64,000 nucleotides of DNA, taken from NCBI GenBank assembly GCA_030770545.1, contig CM061105.1, positions 7,671,001 through 7,735,000 of the forward strand, given 5' to 3'. The position numbers were made by a program, and so were the translations under genes. Below are positions 12,401 through 24,400 of this stretch, piece by piece (the first letter of the stretch is position 1; every line of letters starts with the position of its first letter). Origin of the DNA: Macropodus opercularis (lineage: Eukaryota; Chordata; Actinopteri; Anabantiformes; Osphronemidae). A model generated the notes under the pieces. That model did not search any database, was not told the origin of the DNA, and worked only from the letters and a program-made list of their open reading frames with translations.

Positions 12401-15400
12401 GTCCATGTTGATGGTGGCCCCGACGGGCAGCACGAAGCGGATGATGCGTCGGTCGATGTGGTTGTTCTCCAGGAGGCACTTGAAGGTGATAGGCAGAGTG
12501 GCAGAGCTGCAAAAGACCACGTTCTTTAAACATTCATTCAGCTTTGTCCGTTTGTCAGTGTGTGTTGATGAACAGAAAACGGATATAGTTGACTTCTGGC
12601 GATGGTTAGTCGTCAGTCAGCCCATAGAAAAAGTTGGCAATGGGTGAAACGCTCGTCAGAAAATGTCTGCTTCCCTCAAGGTCAATTCCATTTTCTAGTC
12701 AATGCACACTGACAATACCAGGAGAAAGAGTTGTTGTATTTACTCTGAGGTGGTTCTCCTGAGTCATTTCTGCTCCGTATTATTGTCATCATGAATAGAT
12801 ACAAATAATAACCTACTCTGAAACTATTTAACATAACTTTTTAATTTTTATTTTAAACAGAACAACACACTGACGTAGTTGGATGTAGACTTTTACCTGG
12901 ATGAGGTGGCTAAGGAGATGAGCAGGGCCTGCAGAATGCCCCTGATGTAAACGATGGGGCTCTTCTTAGTGATGAAGAAGTACATGGCTGGGAGGATGAA
13001 GAGGCCGTGTAGCACCAAGCCCATAACCACAGTGATGGCGTAGAAGCCCAGCTTCTTCCCCATGGCTGAAGGGTCGTCCATCTCCAGGATCTTACCAGCA
13101 ACCAGGAAAACAATACCGAAGGGGAAATACCTGGAGGATGCGAAAAGCACATGTTCTAATAAAACACTAAGAGATAATCAGGATAATTCAGACTGAGACG
13201 AAGAAAGGAAAAGAAAAACTTCCTTCTGTTCACTGTTGACTATGCTTTAACTTTCACAACAGTTCTGATCTCACCATATAACAATGGCAACAATCTTCAG
13301 CACGGCCTCATTTAAACTCTGGCAGAAGTTGACCAAAGCGCTTCCATTAGGCCCCATCCTTCCCAGCATTATTCCTGAGTGGAAGACAAAAGCACAACAA
13401 ATGCCGCATACATGACAAACGCATCACACACCACTACTGTCCGAAGCAAAACATAGTTTGTGTTTTCTTTTCAAAGGGAGCTTTACGATCAGGATCCACT
13501 TACCCATGGTCGCAGAGAAAATAACAATCCCCAGCACGTTCATGCCTTCGCTGGTACCAGGGGATGTTTTCATAATGACGTCGGGAGGTGGCGTGAGGTC
13601 CAGCGAGAAGTTCTGGATGTCTGTGCCGTTGTCATCCTGGATGCCGTAGATGTAGACTCTGCGCGTCGTGGTCTCGTCTAACAGCTGAGCCACTGTTGGC
13701 TTGGGGATGAGTTCTGGCACCCTCTGAGTTCGATACTTCAAACCGAGACAGAGCAAAACCCTGATATGAGCGCGGGAAGTACGACACCGGCAGAGATAAT
13801 AACACATTTACTTACAATGCGAGTTTACTTATTCAACCGCAAGAATTGTTTGGTGAAATATAAATTGATATTAGAGCAAAGAGCACAAAGGCTGCAGGTA
13901 CGTTAAAATCAATAAAGACAGATGATGCTCATATGTGCTTTTTCTGCTAAACTAAGCTGATGCAGCGACATTTTTAGCATCCAGACACAACACAGTGGAA
14001 GACGCATAAGCACAACAAGCGCTCGCCCTCATCCAGACTGAAACTCTTGGCCTACCTGCTGGAACGTGGCTTGGACCAGGTTGGCTGGAAACATGTTGCT
14101 GGGGAGGAGAAGTTTAAGGAGCGTTAAGGTTTTGCAGTGGATGATATTTCTATGTTGTCGACATAAGACCCCAGCCACTGAAAATGACACAGGTAATGCA
14201 ATAGATTCATTAAAATTACGGTCTTGTTATTTGCGGAATGCATGTGTCAGAAAATCCATTTTCAAATTTTTAAGCGTTTGCCTTGACATTTCTCCTTTTC
14301 GTGAAATAAGCTGTATTAAAGTCATTTATCCTCATGAACAAGGTGACAATCCCAAATAGTTTGCACTGTTAATCATTGCCCACATTACTGCGAGTGAACA
14401 GACCAAGAAAAAAGACCCATTTTCAATGTTTCCCGTTAGATATGTCCAGCCAACGCAATTTCATCAACTCACTGAAACGTTTTTGTGTGTCGCCATCATT
14501 TTTATGTGGCTGAACTATTATCATCATGCCCTGTGATCTGTCTGCATGAAGGAAGGTTCAGCAGCAAATTATTGCCACACTTTAAAATTTAAAGTGATGT
14601 TATATAAAATTTTGTGACACAGTATGTCATTATTCATAATAGACAACTATATGACAACCGTGGATACACATGTACAATATAAAATACATTAAGATTAATA
14701 ACATGCATATATGAATCAGCCTGTTGCTGAGATGCTCTGCTTTAATACTTATATGTCCAGATGCTGGAACATGAACTCAGGTTAACTATTATTGTTCTAT
14801 TAAACTCTATTGTTGTACAAAGGTTATTCTGTTTTGAATAAAAAAACACTGAGCTCACGACTGCTTCACTAGAGAGTCTGCACGGTTTGTGAGATATATG
14901 GTACCGTTACGTCACACCCAGCGTAAATAAGGTCACAGGGTGCAGCTCTAGCTCTACAGTGAGCATCCTGCGTGGATGTGACCACTTAGCCTTTCAGCAG
15001 GCTGCCCTGCGCACATGATGATCAGCAAGCGCACACACGGACGCACGGCTGCAGGAAATAAGGTCCGTCCGCGGGCGCACCGGCGCAGTGTGTCTGGATG
15101 ATAGATGAAGTCCGTAAAGGAGCTTTGCGAGATAAATCCAAAGCACAGCTGTGCCCCGTAAAAACACACAGACACACACACACGCACAACGTCCTGTGAA
15201 CAGCTTCGCCACTGCCACACGATCAGTACATATTGGATTTCATGGACTAGGCCAGTTTATTGGAAATCACAGTCAATCATTGAAATGTCTCTCTGTAAAA
15301 TATCAGCCATATAAAAAGATTATAACTACAAAACCTTTTAATTCATGTTTGATAAAGCACATGTATAAATAAATGGTTAACCCTGCATTCATGACCAGAA

Positions 15401-18400
15401 CTTCATTATTCTGGTGGTGAAGTCAGTACGTCAGCATCTCTGACATTAGCCCACTGACCCAATGTCACACTGACACAGTAGCCATGTTTCTGACTGGAGG
15501 GCAGACCCACGCACGCCTCCCACACTAACTCCATCCTTCAGCAGCGCTAATTAGCTTAGTGCAGTAACCCCAGTGGCACACGAGGCTCAAACATTTCCTT
15601 TCCTCATACTGCAGCCCACGGAGAAAATGAGCTGCTACCTTTCTGTTGCACGCGGGATAATCTGTAACGGACAAAAGAGACAATAAATCTAATCTCCTCT
15701 GGCATCGATGTACTTTGACCTTGGAGTTCACCTCTAGCCTCTTTGGAAGCTGTTCCATTCATTCACCAGTCTCTTGAATGTGTCACCGGTTTGACTACAG
15801 TCCTTAAACTGCACATGAACATCAAGCTTTTTGGTCGTGGCCTCGCATCCTTTACCTTCAAGCCAGTAGACATGCATTCAGTTTGTTCTCGTGTTCAAGG
15901 GTGGAAGCTGATAAATTACATTTACCCGAGGTTCTTGACTAATGTAGATTATGTGATTTTAAAACCTAAAACAAGAAATATTGTGTTTGAACCTTCCTCT
16001 GGTTCCTGTTCATTAAATTTATGCTTATCATAATGTTTTTCCGTGACAAAACAAACTACATGTATTTTATCTAGTCAAACTAAAAGCATGTTTCTTTACA
16101 GAGATTTCCAGGGTGGTGGAGGCGAACACGTTCAAAACTATAATTGCTTGGTTGAACGTGAAGTGTTTTTGTACATCTTCCCTGCTTTAAAGGCAAAATT
16201 CAGTTTGCTTGTCAGTGTTGGACGTTCAGCTATAATGTAGTAAACATATCTGTGCCGCTCTGCATCTGTGTAGGAAGGTGGTGCTGTAGCATTACTCATG
16301 CACCTCATACCTGGGAGGCACTTCACCTCCCAAGATGAGGCCTAGAATCTCTTCTCTTACCGAATCAGATCCAGCAGAGCGTCAGCAGAGCTGGTCATCG
16401 GCTTCTTGCTGTCCTCAGAGTCCTCCTTCTGAGCAGCTCCGCCCGGGTGGATGATGTAGACCATGACGATGCCCACGACCACGGCAACAAATGTGGTCCA
16501 GAGGTAGTACGAGATGGTCATGATGCCCAGGCGGCTGGAGCACTTGGCGTCCAGCGCGGCTAGACCTGACATCAAACTGCAGCACAGAGGGGAGGACACG
16601 AAGGAAGGGAGGCAGAAGTTAATCCTCAAAATCAAGAAGCACTTTGAGGAACGGCATCAAGACTTGTGTGCTACAGCTAATGAAGCAACTTCACTTGCTT
16701 TAAAGAAATGTCCTTTGTGTCAGAGAGAAAACTCTGTCTGTCCTGGTTGTGTCTCATTTATCTTGTGACATGACAACGACAGGGGACGAGGACAAAGAAC
16801 TGTATTCATGATCTTTACAAACAGAGTCATTTGCATTTAAATGGGTACGTCTGGATAGGTCCCGCATTTCTTTTTCACTGCTGTAAGACTGTGATGTTCA
16901 AGATCACTCCTTTCTTTGCCTCACAGCGGGTGTAGAGAAGTGTATCCAAGAATGCAGGAACGTGTCATTTGTGAGAAGTGTGGGAAATGTTGAAATGTTG
17001 CAAAACGCACGAAGCCTGAAACCGGTGAGAGTTGACGTGATACAGTGATACTTAGTATCAGCCTCTTGAGGCAGGAACAAGGTTTTCTCCCTATCCCACG
17101 CGTAATCCAGTTCTGATGGAGCAGCAGAGGCTCATATTTGATAGAAAGCTCCAGCCACGCCCTTGCACCTCACACCCTTATGGACCTTTTTCTGTGAGTC
17201 ACTCCTTTCGTCACCACGTTTCCAGTGGAACATCTGACCAAGTAAATCTGTTGGTGTCACATTTTGCTCTGCAGCTAAATAGACTGTTCTCCCTTCTTCT
17301 TATCCATCCTGCTCACCAACATCACACTCAATCAATCAATCAATCAATCAATCAATATTCAAGTATTTACTCCCTGCTTCCAGGTCCAGTTTTGGGTCCA
17401 ACCTTGTTACTTTAGTTTACCAATCTGCCATATTGGCAGCTTGTGTTCCATCCAAGAACAATCTTGTCTTCTCGGTTTTGAAAGATTTGTGCAACAGTTT
17501 CAGAAAAGCCCTGCTATACATAAGTAGCCTTACAGCACAAAGGAGGTAACGTGAATCAGAGATCACACCAGGAGGTAGCAGCATGAAATCATTCAGCCCA
17601 GTACTAACAGACAGACAGACAAACAGGGATGTGTTAACAGCACCTTCAGAAATCAACTGCTGCCTCTGTTTCTGTTGCCATGGAGACCTCTCCATCCCCC
17701 ACCATCACTCCCAATAATCTATCACAACCTCAGCTACTGTTACAACTTACTATTGGTGCGGGCATTGATATAGTGTCAGCCGATCAATTACCTCATGGTG
17801 CCATTACACTTTAACGAACAGGTGGTAGGAGCTAAAATGTGCAGGTTTGGGCTACTGAGTTGTTTTCTTTCATCGTTAAAACTTTGTTAAAGAACATAAA
17901 GCAAAAAATAAAAAATAAAGCCAGGAACACAGCAATTAAATGGTATGTGTGAAAGCATGTTGTTGTGATTAAAAGACAACTCATAAGGTCAAAGGAAGGG
18001 CACAAATATAAGCTTAACCTGTTTGATAAATCGTGTTATTCCTGTGAATGGAACTGTGATTAATTAATCCGTTTGCCGTGTGTCTGTGTTATTGAAACTA
18101 CACATCCCGCTATTGTACTTTGCTGAATTAATTTGTCGTGAAATATGATCTGATGCTCTTTAACAGATGGTTGACAACACCTCTGACGTCTCTAAACAAT
18201 ATAAGCCAGCACCTCACAAAAGGCATCCATCCAGTTTTGTTGAGTTTCTTGTACCTGGAATCGTAGCAGAGTTTAGAGATTCATCAGTTCACAGAGTCCA
18301 GACCTTCACCTTGCGAAATATTGCCAGCAACAATGTATCTACAACTAATATGTATCATGTAATACTAATGTAATACTAATGCTGAGTTTTGCCGCACGTG

Positions 18401-21400
18401 GTGGTACAATAGGGAATAATATTGAAATAAGCAAACGCTTCTTGTCTAAAGGCCTTTCAGGCTTTTCACCCTCATAAAAGAATCACATTTAGAAAAATTC
18501 AGCTGTGGCCAAAAAAGCATCAGCATTAAAATCACTTATTCATGCTTCACCCTTCACTCACAGTATTACATTTTTTCATTTCCCTCAAGTAGAGGACTTG
18601 AGTAGCTGATTTCCCAAGGGCCTTTCAGAAATGGACTAACAGACCAGAGGACAAGGGATATGATTGCATTTTAAATACTTATTAAACACACTGGATTTAT
18701 TTTGCACAAATATCTCCAATAGCTAATGTGACTGTGCTTAATCATCCAGGATGTAATGTTGTTAACAGGAGAAGCTCAATCTTTGTCTGCTTGTTGCTCA
18801 GTGTTGTGCTGTGACATCAGCTGAAAGGTGCACAGCTTGTGTGATTAAGCCTCTTCCTCTTTCGTATGTCGGTCAACAAGTGCAGCTGCAGCAGCGATAA
18901 CTAATGGACTCGCGCTGGTCAAGGATTAGACAACCTCCTGCAGGAAAATCTAAATGGCACAAAGAGAAAGTCGAGCTAAGGTGAGCGGACAGAAAAGCAC
19001 AGCAAACTGTCCGGCTCTGCGCTGTGCAGCGTGTCCAGATGTTTGCTTCAAAGCAGAAAAATACATTTGTTACTCCAGGGATTTACTTCATGACCTCGTC
19101 CTCTCTACACGCTGCATTTAAACCTGACAGTAACATCAGTCAACTGTGTTTCTAACAGAATCTACACAAAAGTCTTTTTGTTTCAATGTCCATGGGTTTT
19201 GATGCGTAAATTATTTTAATGGATTCAGTGTCTGTTCCTCAATCTGGGTGGAAAAGCACTCAACTTTGTCATTATTAGTTTTGATCACATCTAATCAGAC
19301 AGCGTCCTTGCAAGAACACAAATTTCACTCTATCACGTTTCACCTTCGCCTGATGAGCGAATACTGTGGAATGTGTGGATGTATCTTTAATACTTTTCTT
19401 CTGATACTGCAAAACCACATGAACGGCAACAGCAGTCGCTCCTCAGTTCAGCTCTTGTTGTTGGATTACTGCGTGTCGCCTGCCATGTGTGGTTGCCGCC
19501 ACTGTGCCATTTCCAGCACACATACAGCAGATCTGCTACAAGACTTCTGGACCATATGGGGCTGAGCAAGAGCATTAGAGTAATCCTGGGACCAGATGAA
19601 AAATAGAAGGCCAAGGCTCCTTGGACAGGGTTTATCCATGTCATCCATGCTATGTAATAGTGACCCTGTGGCCTTTGTTTCAGTAGGTCACGTTTTCTTT
19701 ACGGTTCATCAAATGTAAAAGGCAAAGACAAGAAGCCTGAAAGAACGCTAATGGTGACTGTTAGAGGCTGAAAGGACATAACAGGAATCCAAGATTGGCC
19801 ACAACATCAAATATATCTTTAATGACTAGTAAGCTGAGCAGAACATTACGCATCCTTTCTGTTCCTTGAAGAACATTGCTTTTAGAGGCTTGCATCAGAA
19901 TTCTGCCATCCACTAGCACATGACACAAAATAACCTTGAGGCGAAGAGCAAAGGGACCAAGAGCTGTACCAGCTGTCTCTCATGTATTACGTTGGATTTA
20001 TTTGTGGGGACGCAGGACAGATGTCAAGGTGGACCCCAGAGAAGCCCTTTCCACTTTTCCCTGGTGAAACACGTTGAGGGTTTTCAGTGTGTTCTCAGAG
20101 CTCGTGGCTTGAGCTCAGCTCGTGTCGAACAGATTTTTCCTCAGATGAAGGATAATATAAAAGCAGATGGTGCCGCTACTGTACGTGCTTCATTCACTCA
20201 GAGGTCAGAAAAATGCCAAGATATTAAACAACAACATCAGGTCTAAAGAAAATTAGATATAATGTTACAAATCAACGTGCTCCTGTGTCAGGATGGAAAA
20301 CAGATTGAAAAAAGACTCAAATTGATCCACACACGCACAAAAACATCCGATTAACACATCCTCCTCCAAACAGAGTGAGGATAATGTGAAAATCAGAGCC
20401 GGTCGTCCAATTAAAATGAACAAATAGGAAACACAAGAAGAACAAAAATGTTTCTACCTGCAGGGGATGTTTTGCATCAGATCCCTGCCTGTTTGTTTAC
20501 ATGTAAGAGAATTCAATCAAAATGCCAGAAGGTTTACTGTCGTTCTCTGTCATTTAATTGTAGAGTACCTCAAAATGTTCCCTGGCCATGAGTGATTCAT
20601 ATTCCTCTAAACCGTGTACCGTAAACATCCTGCAGGACACTCCCACTCGCGTCGCTCATCTTGCCATGCCAATTATTTCTCCTTCCCTGAGTGGATGTGA
20701 GCCTACAGCTTAAAGCTGCATATGGAAGCTCTGGTTATGGGTCCGATGGAGGCTTAGGCAAAGAATGAAATACAGCTCAAAGACGCAGCAGCTAACATGA
20801 TTACAGCATTGTTACATTTACAGTTAAGACTCTCGGCAAGACATTCATCTGCTCATCTTAGCAAAATGTACGACTAGAAAATGACTAGAATCTCAAAAAT
20901 CAGGACTATTCTGTTCAAAAACTATTTCATACAGTACTTTATTTATTTCATAATGACGCTAATAAAAGAAGCACTGGAGACCAGGCAGTAAGTCGAGTGG
21001 CCACTGACTCTGCACAAAGTGTTCATGGGATAATCTGGTTTCCGCTTTGGCTGGTGCGCAGATGGCGCTGGGCGGGAAAAAAAAAACGGGGACAGGCAGG
21101 TTATAGGGCCGTGGCGGATATTCACCCCTAGATAAGCCCTACTGTACCATAAACCATGTCAACCAGCCGGTCTGTGAATCCCAATCTAGATACAGTCTGC
21201 TGTCGCCAGTGGACGCAGCAGAGCCGAGACAGAGACAAAAGCAGGAAATGGCTGCGCTCGTCCCTGTGGCGGGTTGAGACAAACAGCTGTGAAGTAACAA
21301 GCCACGTCTTCAGGCACCGTCCTCATGAGGAGGAGCCGCTCACCGAGCCCAATGTTTCCCCTGCCTGTCAAACCCAGCAGTGTTTGGCCCCCTGCCTGCG

Positions 21401-24400
21401 TTGCACTGTTTCAGATTAGATGTAATTAACATCTCCTGCCCTCACGTGCTTCACGTCTGGGAGACCTGTGCTGGAGCGATCGCCTGCCCTGAATCTGTAG
21501 AACTGGGTGAGTGGACCGTGAGCACGCACAACACACCATCACAGCGTCTTTTGCTTTCAGCACAGACTTAGAAAAAGGGAAAGTGAGACGTAGACAAGAA
21601 AAACACAGAGACAGTCCCGACAGACAGAAATACAGACGACAGGGACAGACGAGGGAGACACAGAGATGCGGGGAGGATTAACTTCTCATCCAGTCTTTGC
21701 TGTTGCATAGATTGTAAGTAGCTTATTGCACAAAGCACCCTGCATGTAACCGGTGCGCTTGCATGATTTGTTTTGCCAGTTTTCCTTTTTTCCTGCGTTG
21801 GACATCACTGACCTCTTGCATGAAACTAAGAGCTTTGAGCCTGAAATAGTCAAACTGGAGAACCTGGCAGCGTGTGTCCTCCTGAGAACGCGTACATGCC
21901 ACGAAAGGCCACCAGGTTTACGTCCATAGAACAGTAATCCTTGATGTTTTTAGACATAATTGGGTGCAGTAGAAATCTCATCTGGTCTTTGCTTTTCATC
22001 TGCATTAATCTAAATGGTTGTGCGTAGCCAGACTCCAAAGCCTTTATGCTGAATACGAATATACAAGGTCTGAACCGAAACTGTAGCCGTGTGTGAGAGG
22101 GAACATTAACAGTCTTACCCCTCAGAGATCTACTCTAAATGCTTAATGATAGATTAAAGGTTTTCAGTTTCTCGCTGCTTTTCATTAAATTATATTTCTC
22201 CATATTCATATCTCACATTGCAGCAGTGCTGCCAGTCGTACAGTTTTTGTAATTAGTTTCACTCCTTGGTGTGATCGTGTTGTTCCGTCCATTGTAAAGC
22301 ACGTTTTTGTATTTTCTTTCTTTACAGCTACACATTTGACACAAAGCGTTGGTTTGACTCTTTATATATCTTTTACAAGTTATTTACATCAGCAGCTGAT
22401 TAGCTTAGTGGGATGAGCAAAATGAAACAAGGCAATTAACAGGAAATGATCGATGAAAGACAAAGGCAGCACAGCAACGTGATAACAAGGTTCATAAACA
22501 GTCTCTTAAAGCAGCTTCTGATTAAACTCAAACACTTCTTGTGGTCTTTGTATTAACAACAAAGGACTGAATGTTATTACTGTACAACGTACTGCTCAGA
22601 CAATGCGAGCGATCAATAAGCAGAATGTGTTTTGGGTTTTGTGTCCTTTCAAGATTTTTTAAAAATTCCTTAAAGAAAACTTGTCAACCCAGATCCACAT
22701 ATTTGTTCTGCTCTTTCATATACAAATGAAGCTCTGGAGGTTTTTTGTGTGTTACCTGGATACGACGAGGGGTAAAATTAACATCTTCAACATCCTCATT
22801 AGCAGCTCTCCAGGAAACTGGAAGTATTTCACCTCCTGGAAAAAACACAGACAGACAGGATTTCATTTAGCGTGATGGTCTTTGACTGTTGGTCTGACTT
22901 ACTAACTGCATAATCTGTTCTCAGATATTCTCAGTACATGACCTCTCCATGACTTCAACATGCCACAACTAAAGACCAGCTATGTTCAATTGAATTTGCC
23001 AGAAGTTTTCCCCTTACTGTACATATAAAAAGCAAATGGCCTTGTTGAACAAATGTTAAACTTGCTGAAAGCGTTCATTTCCTGCTTGACAATGGTGCAC
23101 TTCAAAGTCTGTAGCTTCTGAAATCATGAAAAGTGATCACAGTTCATCACAGGCCCACAACAGCCCTGTTTCTTTGTTTGTACTTCCTCGTTGTTACCTA
23201 GCAAGGTCAAGAGATGTTTACATGACTGCTTGTATACTGAAGGCGGCTTTGTGTTATTGTTATGCAGTACGAGCGTAGTTGTACAGAATCATCATAAACG
23301 TAAGTATAGAAAGAGTAGAAATCTGGTGATAAGGAAACTGAATCCGTGTCCTGTGCTACATAAAACAGATCCAGGTCCAGGATTTACATAACAGAAAAAA
23401 GTTTAAATCTCTAGGAAGAACAGTTGAGGTTTGGTGGAACCTTCTTCACAAGCATCACTCAGGTGTTTGGATTCATCAGCTGATGAGCCTCAACGTTTAT
23501 TTTCCAGCCTGCACACAGATTGTAACACATCCTGTAGCATTAGAGACGCCTGCTCGTTTTAAGCTTAATAATATATGGCTGCTTCACCTGGTCTCCACCA
23601 CCAGAGGTTTAGGAGTAAATGAAAAGCTAATGAGTGGACCCTACGTTTGCTGTTAGTGAGAAACAATTAACCAAATACATGGTGCTGGTTGCTGTTGACA
23701 TGGCGTGAAGAGGAAAGCAGGTGGGTGAACACAACAGAGAGGAAAAGCTGGGAGTGGAAACGTGAACTGTAAGTACATCCACATCTGTGGGAGGATGGAG
23801 CAATAAAAGCTTTTTGTTAGTGGTTCTGGGGGAAGGAAGCTTTTAGTCATTTGTGCGCTCGTGTTTTCGCGTGTCAGCCAGTGAACGCAGCGTTCACGGT
23901 GTGCGTGAGTTTGTGTTGCATGTGCGCAGAGGAACCAGCACAGCTGTCGAGTCCTGGCATCTGCCTCCGTGGAACACGCTGGCCTCTGATCTGCTAGACA
24001 TGTGGCGCACACACAAATGCAAATACACGCGCTCGCGTTCATTACTCCTGACTTTACAGTCATTTAGAGCCACTTCCCGGACATTTATACCAGCACGGAT
24101 CAAACACTTGCTGCTAAAGTGCAGCATTATGCTCATTGTTTCTCAGGCTTAGTAACAGTCAGCTCCTCATCCACTTGCAGATATTTGTGCTGGCAGAGTT
24201 AAATAGAGCTAAAGAGCTAAAGACATCACACTGTGTTGTTGTTATTGCTTAGTTAGTGTAGAATAAGACACGTGCAAATACACGACGCCGCTCTCACACG
24301 CATGTCTACACGCATAATTTAAATCCCTGTCGGTTCGACAGATGTTCGGTTGTAAACGTACCAACAACAGTTCATATTACGGTAGAGTAGAGGAGTTTAG